A stretch of 64,000 nucleotides of DNA from the NCBI GenBank assembly GCA_020002185.1, contig CM034544.1, forward strand, positions 29,781,842-29,845,841. Reading direction: 5' to 3'. The notes under the pieces were generated by a model. The model was not told the origin of the DNA. It ran no database searches and worked only from the letters and a program-made list of their open reading frames with translations. Below, one piece after another: positions 1 through 11,500 of the stretch. Source of the DNA: Paraescarpia echinospica. Taxonomy: Eukaryota; Annelida; Polychaeta; Sabellida; Siboglinidae. Every line of letters starts with the position of its first letter. Positions within the stretch are counted from its first letter, which is position 1. The position numbers and the translations under genes were made by a program.

Positions 1-47
1 CGTTGAGACAACACATCGTCAGTGGAACGTCACATGCATGATGTTTA

Positions 48-374
48 ATGCAGTGTAAATTTACCAGATGGGCTGCATTATTTGCTCTGGCAACATTTGC
101 AGCTCGTGTAGCATACCCCAAATGGTTAGTAATCCGTGCAGGGATCGCGCGCTGTTTGCGCGTGCCCCCTCGTTTGCCACGCAAGGTTGGACGTGTCGCA
201 GACAGTCCCAAACTTATTAAGGAATATGTTGCATCCGGCAATCGGGGAGTGATACCCCTGGAGCCAGGCCAAAGAGCCCGAATAAAGCACATCGTCGCAC
301 AATTACAGCCTGCCAAGTTATGTAACTCACGGGCGTTGTCGACCACCAACTTCGTCAACGTCACGGATGGCTGA
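48..374 (+). CDS. unrecognised 108-codon open frame, possibly spurious
   Basis: An ATG-started frame of 108 codons runs to a TGA stop in a stretch that is more GC-rich than its surroundings. The product is basic and rich in Arg, Ala, Val and Pro, with no domain, signal peptide or membrane segment that I recognise. I found no convincing splice site or neighbouring exon that would attach it to a gene. It could be a terminal exon running in from the left, a decayed mobile-element fragment, or chance. The raised GC and the length are the only reasons to list it. Confidence 0.12.
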   Translation: MQCKFTRWAALFALATFAARVAYPKWLVIRAGIARCLRVPPRLPRKVGRVADSPKLIKEYVASGNRGVIPLEPGQRARIKHIVAQLQPAKLCNSRALSTTNFVNVTDG

Positions 375-689
375 CGGCATTCATTTATAACATTTAATAA
401 TCATAGATAACATACACTGTCTTGACGTATAAAAAGTGTACCGTGAGAATCACTGTAGTTTCACGAACAAACAGTGGTATTTGTGATCCTCAGTGTAGCG
501 TAAATCCATTGAAAAACACGATAATTTCCAGAGAACAATTTGGCCTGCTGCCTGTTAGGCGCTTCCATCAACATCAATTTTGAGTGAACGAACAAAACTG
601 CAGTTTTTTATTTTCAATTTGACAATAAAAACTGTCATATGCTAAAATATAGCTTTTTATTTATTTCTGTTATCACCAACGGAAAGATA
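375..689. other. non-coding stretch, nothing recognised
   Basis: AT-rich sequence with no open frame of note. It ends in a short (TAA)n run that belongs to the tail of the LINE fragment that follows. Confidence 0.4.
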
Positions 690-1105
690 ATAATAATAAT
701 GGAACTCCTTCTTTAGCGCCAATGTCCTCACAAAGTCCGAGTCAACAGATGGATGGAATTGCTATGAAGCTAGGAGGATCTGCAGTATTAAAAAGATAGG
801 TTTTTAGATGACAGTGAAATTGAACTATATTTCTAACATCAACAGGGAGAAAGATCCACAAAGTTGGATGATAGGGCTTGATCAATAATTATCTTAGAAA
901 TAATGCGATATCGCACAGGTAGCCAATGCGGTGATTTTAGAAGTGGCACTGAGCGAGAGAAACGAGATCGAGTAACTACCCCTGCCAAACAATTCTGGAC
1001 ATGTTGAAGTTTTGTAATATGTCCTTGCTAGTGGTATTATAAAGGGGGGAATTACAGTAGTTAAGTCTGCTGCTAACATGAAATTCTGAATTGCACAACA
1101 ATGTA
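690..1105 (-). mobile_element. LINE 3' end, minus strand (L2/CR1-like, decayed)
   Basis: On the minus strand this matches the 3' part of the better preserved LINE at 49680-51600. Shared blocks include the run around 950-1080, where both copies carry gagcgaga, a gacaattttggaca-like block, gaagttttg, attataaag and gtctgctgctaac. The fragment ends on the + side in (ATAATA)n, the mirror image of a 3' microsatellite tail. Frames are broken. It is a 5'-truncated, dead copy. Confidence 0.6.
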
Positions 1106-2088
1106 CCACTTTAAAGGTAGTATTTAAAAAAACAGGGCATGTTGCAGACCCCCCCAGATGTGGTTTTCCCAGGGAACAATGTATTTTCCTGTGGGGATAT
1201 TACAGGGTAGGTTGTTGGCATTGGTACTGCAGTTTCTTGAACATTTCTTCTGTGAACACGTCAAACACAATTTGTTCAGAGAGAAAAAACACAGTGGATC
1301 CTCGGTGTTACGGTCACACATGGGACTAGGCCAAAATGACCTTCATAATGAGGTGACTTTAATACTGAATAACTGTGGACTGAAGCATGACGAGAGCCAT
1401 TTTAACAGCCATGAACACTAAGCAATGAAGTATGTATTTTCATGTGTGGTGTAGCGGATGTTTTATTAATGGATACAGTTATTTGTTTGATGAATTGGTC
1501 AACAGGAACTTTGATTACTATTAACATTTAGATCCACACACACTCCATACACATGCACCACACAGTGCATGATAGCACTGTGGCTTTTGTTTAAGTGGGC
1601 CTATAAATTATACCACTTAAAGCATCATTCTTGGTACAATATATTATTTGCTGACATGATATTTCTTTTAGATATTTGCTGATTAAGATCAAGTAGTTGT
1701 CGTGATTGCCAGCAGTCCGAACCTCTGAATTTTACATTATGTTTTATATTATCCACCAGAGGTGCCACGGGATATTTCGAGTAACCTATTATCACCCAAT
1801 CACATCAGTAAGATAACATGATGATTTAGTTATACAACAATTTACAAAACCCATTGTTTTATCATTCAAAATCAAGACACCTGTGCTACTACACACAGAC
1901 TTCTTCGATCGTTCAGCAAACATCCATATGCCTAACAGGCAGTGCCATATAGTCAGCATTGAAGACAAAGCAAACTGGCGTTGCTTCGCCTTTGTTGGCT
2001 GGTTGGCTGCTTGAGCCGCCAATCATGGCTTCTTGGCTGTGACTGACTGTAAGTGTGGGGGTAGTCTGCAGGCAATCTTACCATTTTG
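1106..2088. other. intergenic, nothing supported
   Basis: Short open frames occur on both strands between 1124 and 2022, but they overlap each other and have no domain, repeat or splice context. I see no gene here. Confidence 0.4.
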
Positions 2089-2215
2089 CACTGGGTTACC
2101 GACCATATTCCTGAATAGCGAGGTGACCGGATTAGCGGGACAAACATCCTATCTTTTACTGTGTAAATAATTTGGGACTGTCCCAAGGTGACCGTAAACC
2201 AAAGTTCAACAGTAT
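2089..2215 (-). repeat. dispersed repeat, copy 1
   Basis: Read on the minus strand, this block (gtcaccttgggac..., acagtaaaagata, taatccggtcacctcgct, attcagg) aligns with 6190-6380 on the plus strand. The two copies are inverted relative to each other. The family is not recognised; a MITE or retroposon remnant is most likely. Confidence 0.45.
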
Positions 2216-3489
2216 TTCAGCTATTCTAATGGATAACAGTTTGGGAAGGGTGACAAAGATTTATCCTTGTACTTTGATATAAGAACTTTAAGGGTCATCT
2301 ATATTGAACAGGGTCAACTGGGTAACCGGAAACAAATTATTCAGAAATGTCTTATGAATGCTCAGTATGTCATCACACAATAGACTTGCCAATGTCCCAG
2401 TGTTTATTGTGAAAAAATCAGGGTCATAGAATAATATGCCCAGTTACATTGGTCTACGTCAGATGTGCACATCAATTTCAAATTATAGAACAAACCTGTT
2501 GGGTTTTAGCAGAATCCTTATCATCGGCAGACTCAGTGGAAGACTAAAAGAAAAAAGGCATTGCGACATCATGCAGAATATAGAACAGTGCTTGGCTCCG
2601 AGACAATGTCAATGTTAGTGACACATAGGCAGGTGTTAATGGCATGAGTGTCTGCATCAAATGGCCTCAGTCACATAATAATAATGTCAACTTGTGGAGC
2701 GAAATAATTCTAGACAAAAGTCCATTCAGAGGCGCTATAATAGATTAATACATGAATATTAAAACAAGCTAGTTAAATAAATGATAATAAAAAAAATTAA
2801 AAAAATTGCTAAAACCGTGATGCATAATGCATAGGCAATAAGATCAGGTGGTAAAAGGATATAGCATTAATTAAAACGTGACATAATATGTGCATCATAA
2901 GGCATAAATAAGTCAGTTAAATTAAATTAGTTATTTAAAAACACAATGTCATGTACGAGATCACAGACTAAACTAAACATGGAATGCTGCACGGAAGAGG
3001 TGGGTGTTTAAAAGTCGTTTGAATGTGGTTAGCGTGCTACTTACTAGAAAAATAATATATTATAAAAATTAAATATCTGTATCACATCTTATTTTTTTCA
3101 TGTAAGCTAATGGTAAAATCATAGTTAACGCAAAATAATTGTCTGCAAAGGTCTTGAGTGGTTTACTACCTGCCCGTATTAATTATTGGGCATATATACA
3201 GCTAAATATATATATACATGCACCTATAATCAAATTAAATAAAGCAAAGTACCAGCTGTTAACATACCTTCATGTGATGTGATTTCGCTGTTTCTGCAAG
3301 TTGAACATAATTATTTTAGATATCATGATGAAATGTTTAAAGCAAACATCAATAATACCAACATATTTATGTAAATTATATAAGCATATACTGTCAAATG
3401 AGAACATATTTAAAAAATAGATCTATAATTGTAAAGTACTTTGTTGAATGCAACTTTTCTAACAATTTATTTGCACAAAATCATCCTGA
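2216..3489. other. intergenic, nothing recognised
   Basis: Very AT-rich sequence with poly(A)/poly(T) runs and no open frame with coding character. An AATAAA on the minus strand (about 3466-3471) could serve as a poly(A) signal for the gene whose stop lies at 4545, but it is more than 1 kb away, and the assignment is only a guess. Confidence 0.35.
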
Positions 3490-3720
3490 TATGCCAGGTT
3501 GGTAGCTTGACTACTCTACCCCTGGCAGACATTCTATGTAATGTGTGGAAGTTAGCTGAATCAGTTGTACTTTTCATTGTAATTCACTCTGCTGGTAGCG
3601 ACTGTACCGGCCACCAGCAAGACAAGTGCACATGCCTGTGCCTCACATCAAACACAAAGCCAGCAACTCCACGGAATTCCAATACCCATTTGACCGTTCT
3701 CACAAGTGGCTGAGTGGTAC
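3490..3720 (-). repeat. dispersed repeat related to 13410-13620
   Basis: The reverse complement shares gattcagctaacttcc, the neighbouring ctgccagg block and a caaatgggta/cgaatgggta block with 13410-13620 on the plus strand. No coding potential is evident. A short non-autonomous element is likely. Confidence 0.45.
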
Positions 3721-4049
3721 TGTGCGTTCACATAATTACTTCTACATTCCAAACATTAGGGTTTACATGTAACAGCCAAAACTCAAACAATCGAATCTGT
3801 AGGGCAATGATATTATTGGGTGAGTTTAACTTGAGTGCTTCACAGGCGATCTGCCGGGGTATTGAGACTGACATAATCAGCAGCATCCCCTCAGTATAAA
3901 TGTGTTCAAAACAAACGCTCTTTAGTGCACGTCATTTAATGGGGATTCATCATGTTTGTGTATTAATTAGACAGCATCCTCACTCAGCATGGGTTTAAAC
4001 AATCCCAGTTTGATCAAAATGTTAAAAATGGCATTTATCGCGTTTTGCC

Positions 4050-5485
4050 ATGAAACCTTTCACTTTACCTCTGGCCTTCATAGCCTCCTTACACCTGTGT
4101 CTCACTTTACCTCTGTCCTTCATACCCTCCTTTCACCTGTCTCACTATACCTCTGGCCTTCATACCCTCCTTACACCTGTCTCACTATACCTCTGGCCTT
4201 CATACCCTCCTTACACCTGTCTCACTATACCTCTGGCCTTCATACCCTCCTTACACCTGTGTCTCACTATACCTCTGGCCTTCATGGCCTCCTTACACCT
4301 GTGTCTCACTATACCTCTGGCCTTCATAGCCTCCTTACATCTGAGTCTCACTATACCTCTGGCCTTCATGGCCTCCTTACACCTGTGTCTCACTATACCT
4401 CTGGCCTTCATAGCCTCCTTACACCTGTGTCTCATTATACCTCTGGCCTTCATAGCCTCCTTATACCTGTGTCTCACCATATCTCTGGCCTTCATAGCCT
4501 CCTTACACCTGTGTCTCATCATACCTCTGGCCTTCATACCCTCCTTACACCTGTCTCACTATACCTCTGGCCTTCATAGCCTCCTTACACCTGTGTCTCA
4601 CTATACCTCTGGCCTTCATAGCCTCCTTACACCTGTGTCTCATTATACCTCTGGCCTTCATAGCCTCCTTACACCTGTGTCTCATTATACCTCTGGCCTT
4701 CATATCCTCCTTACACCTGTGTCTCACTTTACCTCTGGCCTTCGTAGCCTCCTTACACCTGAGTCTCATTTTACCTCTGGCCTTCATGGCCTCCTTACAC
4801 CTGTGTCTCACTATACCTCTGGCCTTCATATCCTCCTTACACCTGTGTCTCACTATACCTCTGGCCTTCATGGCCTCCTTACACCTGAGTCTCACTTTAC
4901 CTCTGGCCTTCGTAGCCTCCTTACACCTGAGTCTCACTTTACCTCTGGCCTTCGTTGCCTCCTTACACCTGTGTCTCACTATACCTCTGGCCTTCATAGC
5001 CTCCTTACACCTGAGTCTCACTATATCTCTGGCCTTCATAGCCTCCTTACACCTGTGTCTCACTTTACCTCTGGCCTTCATAGCCTCCTTACACCTGTGT
5101 CTCACTTTACCTCTGGCCTTCATACCCTCCTTACACCTGTGTCTCACTTTACTTCTGGCCTTCATGGCCTCCTTACACCTGAGTCTCATTTTACCTCTGG
5201 CCTTCATAGCCTCCTTACACCTGTGTCTCACTATACCTCTGGCCTTCATGGCCTCCTTACACCTGAGTCTCACTTTACCTCTGGCCTTCATAGCCTCCTT
5301 ACACCTGTGTCTCACTATACCTCTGGCCTTCATATCCTCCTTACACCTGAGTCTCACTATACCTCTGGCCTTCATAGCCTCCTTACACCTGTGTCTCACT
5401 ATACCTCTGGCCTTCATGGCCTCCTTACACCTGTGTCTCACTTTACCTCTGGCCTTCATAGCCTCCTTACACCTGTGTCTCAGTT
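4050..5485. repeat. 42-bp minisatellite, about 34 units, partly coding
   Basis: The unit reads tacctctggccttcatagcc plus tccttacacctgtgtctcac on the + strand. Most units are 42 bp, a multiple of three without stops, so several frames stay open on both strands. A few units (4130-4260 and 4540-4560) are 40 bp because one GT is missing, and these shift the frame. The minus strand of 4548-5480 is the coding tail of the SAM-domain gene. The rest (4050-4545) would be 3' UTR or flank. The + strand frames over the array (about 480 and 235 codons) are by-products of the repeat. Confidence 0.95.
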
Positions 5486-5564
5486 GTAGCTGATGTCCAA
5501 GGACGGAGACTCCAAGGGAGGTCATCTGGTCAGCATTCAACAGTTCAACCAACTCAACTGTCAC
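4545..5564 (-). CDS. last coding exon: second half of SAM domain plus 22 x 14-residue basic tail
   Basis: The acceptor is atgacatttcag just before 5564, phase 0. The first 28 codons ([20 protein letters not shown]..., ending LGHQLQL) are the second half of a SAM domain: the acidic helix, the conserved L-G-V turn and the start of helix 5. They continue the exon at 6662-6607 directly. Helix 5 then runs without a break into 22 copies of [18 protein letters not shown] units. H/L, A/D/G/T, G/S/D and I/K/V/M vary by unit. The tail is strongly basic with one Cys per unit. It ends RQV-TAA, where a unit lacking 2 bp changes the frame. The tail appears to have grown from the SAM C-terminal helix. Cysteine cross-linking or a long amphipathic helix are possible but unproven. 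Confidence 0.75.
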   Translation of the reverse strand: MTVELVELLNADQMTSLGVSVLGHQLQLRHRCKEAMKARGKVRHRCKEAMKARGIVRHRCKEAMKARGIVRLRCKEDMKARGIVRHRCKEAMKARGKVRLRCKEAMKARGIVRHRCKEAMKARGKMRLRCKEAMKARSKVRHRCKEGMKARGKVRHRCKEAMKARGKVRHRCKEAMKARDIVRLRCKEAMKARGIVRHRCKEATKARGKVRLRCKEATKARGKVRLRCKEAMKARGIVRHRCKEDMKARGIVRHRCKEAMKARGKMRLRCKEATKARGKVRHRCKEDMKARGIMRHRCKEAMKARGIMRHRCKEAMKARGIVRHRCKEAMKARGIVRQV

Positions 5565-8500
5565 CTGAAATGTCATAACATCAACTTTGGCAACGTGGTA
5601 TGTCACCTGCCTGAATCATTGTTTGCTCAGACGGAGCTTTTGGCATCCTCTTGATGCCTTCGTCAGCGCTGAATGATTTACATTCTGGTTGTCATGTGAC
5701 ATTGTTGGTATTCATCACATAATGCTACAGCGCTCGTCAGAGAAAACAACAGCTGGTGAAAGAAGATTAGTGAAGCTGCTGAAATCTGAGAGAGGTGTCC
5801 AGCCCTCAACATAGAGAGACCGGCTATAATCTTCCCGCAATTTTCTTGGTAGTGCTTTCGTGTGATGATCACCAATGACATCACATGACAACTGGGAAGT
5901 GAATCAGTTCAACGCTGACGAAGGCATCGAGAGGATGCAGAAAACTCCGTCTGAGCAAACAAGGATTCAGACAGATAACATCCCACATTTCAAAATCATG
6001 AACGTAATTGAACCTGGAAACAACTTACATGCTGATAACATGAACTTGGAAACAACTTGCATTCTGATAACATGAACTTTGTCTTTGCAGCTGTCAAACT
6101 TCTTTTCCGGACACCTGGTTTTTGATCGATTATGTAAGAAGCTTGTGGGCGGTCATTTAATAATCGTACATATTTCAATCAAAACAATTTGTTCATACAG
6201 GCAATCTTTGCTTTACCGTCACCTCAATAATTCAGACGCCCTTATTATAATTAAAGTCTCCCTGGAAATCCCAAATAATTCTTGTAACAGTAAAATACAG
6301 GAAATTAGTCTCACTAATAGGGTCACCTCACTATTCAGGTCACCTTTGCCCAGTCCCAAGGGTGACCTTAATAGGGCGGTTCTGTTGTAATAGAAACTAG
6401 TATTAAGTTAAAAGATTTACTTCATGAAGCTTTTACTTACCACTACTTGTTTGTATTACAGTATAACCCTGATCATCAATAACACCGGTTTATAACTGAT
6501 CAGAAGCAAGACTCAACCAGTCATCAACAAATAACACAGAATTCCACACTACCTGAACTCTAACCGAGACACCTAATAAATATACAGTTGTAAACAAATA
6601 TATTACCATCTCTGAGAGGAATTTATCAACCAGATGTCCTAAGCCCATTTCCGCCAAGATACCTGAAATGTGCAAAAAAAATTACACTGCATTTATATTT
6701 ACAGTAACATTGCATAATGTGAATAGCATACTGACACAAATTAATAAAAAGTAATAAACTCCAAATATTGTAGCATAACGTGATTTACTGCAGTAATACT
6801 CCAATGAGTAAAACCAATACAGTTTGTTTCTTTTTCACTTACCAAATATCTAGCTAATGTGTCAAGCCTCACCTGCTGCATAGATAACAGATTTGAATAG
6901 TAAGTAATAATAGTAATTTAGGTGTTTTAAAGGGATGTAGTCTAGCTGTTTGTCTACCCAGAAATAGATGATATAGTAATTTGTAACCAGAAGCCTTCCT
7001 TGGGTAAGTGAACATAAAAGGGTACAGCAGTTAACTCGGCCCGACTCAACCGTATTGACAATACTTCTTGTTTTGAAACTGGATGTTTTGTTTACTTTTT
7101 GAGCATACTTCTGGGTTGTACCTTCAAATTGTGACCGTTAGTATGTACGGGCTTACTAACCACCATTTGGCTGGCAGTATACCTTCAACATAGTTACTAT
7201 AGTTTTAAGAACATTACATTAATTATGAAACCCCGCACATGTATACAACTTTGATTAATGCTACTGGCATATTAGGGCGACACAGATAAGGTTTTAAGGG
7301 ACATTACATGCTTCGGTTGTATCAACTTGCGTATTCGTTTCGCATTAACATATCATTCTGGTATTACAAGCCAAGGTTAACTTGCAGAAGTATGCTTTCT
7401 ACTTAGGTGGGGCATGCTCATTGCAAGAGTTAGGATGTTAAGACTTAATTTTTATTAAAAAAACGTGATTGTGCATGGTCTGGTGACACAGAATCCTAGG
7501 GTGTGGGGGGGAGCCATTCTGAATGGCCGGGTGTGGTTGGTTCCCCTCACCTTTGCTGTAAATTATTTATTAGAATTATATAGGCTAAGGTACTTCATGT
7601 ACATATTGTATTGTATGGTTTAATGTTTGGCTTAATACAAAGCTCTGGTACAAACTTACATCTGCCTTGTTATTTACAGCAAACTAGCTACGATTCTGAG
7701 TCAGTAACACCACTACACTAACAGGGAACACTGTCCCACATTCTGAGTCAGTAACACCACTACATTAACAGGGAACACTGTCCCACATAAATACCTGTTT
7801 CATCAACTTACCGGCTACTTCATTGTCCTGTCGTGTTGGAAGCACTGTGTGTATGCCTTTTGTATATGGAAGACCTTTGGACACATTCTCACTGTCTCTT
7901 GGAAGATCTCTGGACACATTCTCACTGTCTCTTGGAAGATCTTTGGGCACATTCTCATTGTCACTTGGAAGATCTTTGGACACATTCTCATTGTCACTTG
8001 GAAGATCTTTAGACACATTCCCACTGTCACTTGGAAGATCTTTGGACACATTCTCATTGTCACTTGGAAGATCTTTGGACACATTCTCATTGTCACTTGG
8101 AAGATCTTTAGACACATTCCCACTGTCACTTGGAAGATCTTTGGACACATTCTCATTGTCACTTGGAAGATCTTTGGACACATTCTCATTGTCACTTGGA
8201 AGATCTTTAGACACATTCCCACTGTCACTTGGAAGATCTTTGGACACATTCTCATTGTCTCTTGGAAGATCTTTGGACACATTATCATTGTCTCTTGCAA
8301 GATCTATGGACATATTCTCACTGTCACTTGAAAAATCTCTGGACACATCTTTATTGTCTCTTGGAAGATCTTTGGACACATTCTCATAGTCTCGTGCAAG
8401 ATCTTTGGACACATTCTCATAGTCACTTGGAAGATCTCTTGACATATTTTCAAAATCACTTGGACGATCTTTGGACACATTCTCATTGTGTCTTGGAAGA

Positions 8501-11500
8501 TCTTTGGACACATTCTCATTGCCTCGTGGAAGATCTTTGGACACATTCTCATTGTCTCTTGAAAGATCTTTGGACACATTCTCATTGTCACTTGGGAGAT
8601 CTGACACAGTCTCCGGATTAATCCTCTGAAGCATTCTCCATTTTTGTCTTCTAGCACAGTCTGCTGGTCTCTTGGCACGTCTGCCAACACATTTTCCTGA
8701 ACGATCTCGTGATACAGTCACAGAGTTAGGATCGTCATTGTCATATGTAAAGCCGGGCTCTGCAGGATCCGCAAGAACTGATGGGTGTGAACTCTGATGA
8801 AATTACACAAATATATTAGAATTGGCTTATTTATATGTATTATTTCTACAATAAATACAAAAATCTAAGTATAATTTTCCTATAAAACTCAAGAAATTAT
8901 TTCACCATGTAATGTGATTCCGGATTAAGTTACATTCATATTAGTTATTCCAAAGTGAGCGCTGCCTACAACGAATACTGTTGCAGAAGCCCAGTTTGCG
9001 CCATGTTCAACAGTCGCTATTAAATCCGCAAAACCGTTTGCAATAAAAAAAAACACACTGACAATCGTGTAGTTCCTGCATTGTTCAGTGATCAGTAAAT
9101 GTCTTAAGTCCACTTGGTAAATTTGAGATACATTTTTCAAAATGATACAGATCGGTCATCATGAGAAGCTACGTTTCACTTTTGTGATGTCAACATTTTC
9201 GTAACACTGCCTCGTGGCTTAATTGCCAGAAGATTACAAGAACTTGAATGGATATAAAATTATGCACAGATCAAAGCTCAGCCATCAACACATGTACAAA
9301 TTTTGTTTTAAACACAAATTCCAAGGTGTATTAATTGATGTTAAGAGTTTCCTTATTCTATTTGACGCTAAACATAATATTTTTTGCCATCAACCATACA
9401 TGCCCTGCCACAACAAAGGGTTATTAAATTGCAAAAAAGTGACATTGAGTTTTGTACCTTTTTGGATTCCACTGAGAATGAGCCTTAAAATTATACCTCA
9501 TTTGTTGAAATATCTTCAGTTGTGTTCTACTGCTAAATTGAAGAAGACTAAAAAGCAAAATTTTTATAAACGAGGTCATTTTCACTTTGTCTAATGATTT
9601 ATCATTTTTTTGATTAGTATTTTTATTAATTCTATAATGTTTGTCAAACAAATCAAATTGGACACTAAAAAATGAGATCATATGGTAAGCATTCCTGCCC
9701 AAATCACAAAAAGATGGGACATGACCTAGACTGCAATGTTTGGGCATTGTTCAGAATTGACAAGAGTTGTGTCATATTTATTGTTACCTCCTTTGATTCA
9801 GCACCATTTCTAGGTTGATCTGACATGTCAGTGTCATCATCTGTGAACACAGAGTCTTCTAGGGATGACACGGATGTAACAGAGTTTGCCACCAGGGGCT
9901 GTTGCATTCTGGGTCCAGCCTCTGGTTGAGGCGGGTTTGTAAGGCTCCGATACGTGTAGTTGTCTTGCACTGGACTATGGCAGTCCAGTCTAACTGGACT
10001 TTCTGTGAAATAAGAAATACTGTAATTTTCTGTGTATGAAAATATGAGCGTTTGTAATAATGATTACCAATAAATAATTCAGTTATTTGTTATGTGGTAT
10101 ATCCATACACATTGTACTAAAAAACATTACTGGTTGATGAGTACATGAATATACAGTACATAATATACAACATATCAAGCAACTTACAAGAAAAAGTTGC
10201 TAAGCTAAACCTAGTCAATTGTGTTTATTGAATATAAGAAGATGATAAAATGTTAATACGGAATGCAAAATATAAGTTTTTAATGTCATGCATTTAATTT
10301 CAACTTATTTGTAAATTGACTGTATATAGTTTTAAGTTTTCACAGCATCCATATACTGTGTTTGATTCAATTATGATACATTTTGTATTGCTGAATGCTG
10401 AATAAATTCAATTCAATTCAATATACATGTATATGCATTTTTGCCTTCATTTTTTATTTAAAAGTCGGGTACATGGTAACAACACTATATTGACAGTCTA
10501 TGAGTATGAGCCAGAAATATGTGCTCCGTGATATGCAGCTACTTAGGTATAGAATGGTAAACGGCACTGCTCGAAATTGTATACTTATCACATGCCTTAA
10601 GTATATTAAGTATGCATTGCATAAAAGATAGTTTTTATGTAATGCAGTTTGGCGTATACATCTTGGTGGAACCCTGAAACAACACGACAGTGCATTAGGG
10701 GTGACGTATAGGTCTACAAACATCCACTTGGGGTCATTCATAGTTGTACAAGTATCCACCAGGTGGAAGAATGATGGCACGAATATAACTCACGAGGTGA
10801 TATTGTCGCGTGCGATGAGTTTACGACATTGCTGTATCTTGAGTAAGGCCACACCAATTTGATTGTTAGGATGACAGATTTTTTAGACCTTTTTGTTATG
10901 GAGGAGGGGGGGAATAAAAATAAAAGTCATTGCACGAGAAAGGTGTTTTGCGTAAATATGTGAATTGTCATATGAGCCATACAGTACATTGCTAAAAACT
11001 TATTTAGCCTTGTATCAAAACTTACTAGACACATATATATAGAGTCGGTTACATTGGATGTCGTGGTAAATATAGTGCAGTCATGTAGTTAGTCATGTTA
11101 GTAATTAGATGTCTCGGAAGTTATATGCTTAGAAATTGTAGGTATTGCTTAACAATGCTGTTGGGGCCGGCATGCTTGCTGTGTATTGATGTATGTATAT
11201 ATGGTGTGGTTTAATGTATATATGGTGTTGTTTAATATGTGTTAGTGAATAAATGTCATTAAGTTGGCCTGTTTCAATCAACATTGGTCTTGTATCGTTG
11301 CTTTGCACAGAAAGGTGTATGTGACAGGGGCGCATACATACTTTTATGAAAGTTTAATAAAAGTTGAAGACTATTACAATTTTAAATAAAAAGTACTGAT
11401 AACAAGACTTGGCAGATACCATTATGGTGTGTTAACATTAAAGCCATACACGTGTAGATTAGAGGCAGAATATATCTTGCTGTGATAATATTAATTTGAC

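Noticed and set aside
3989..5493. Plus-strand frames of 196, 479 and 235 codons over the 42-bp array
   Set aside because: The unit is a multiple of three without stops, so frames open automatically. The minus strand has the splice site and SAM domain that make it the coding sense.
7823..8621. Plus-strand and shifted minus-strand frames of 128-188 codons over the 33-bp array
   Set aside because: Shadows of the coding minisatellite. Only the minus frame with acceptor at 8793 and donor at 7812 fits its neighbours.
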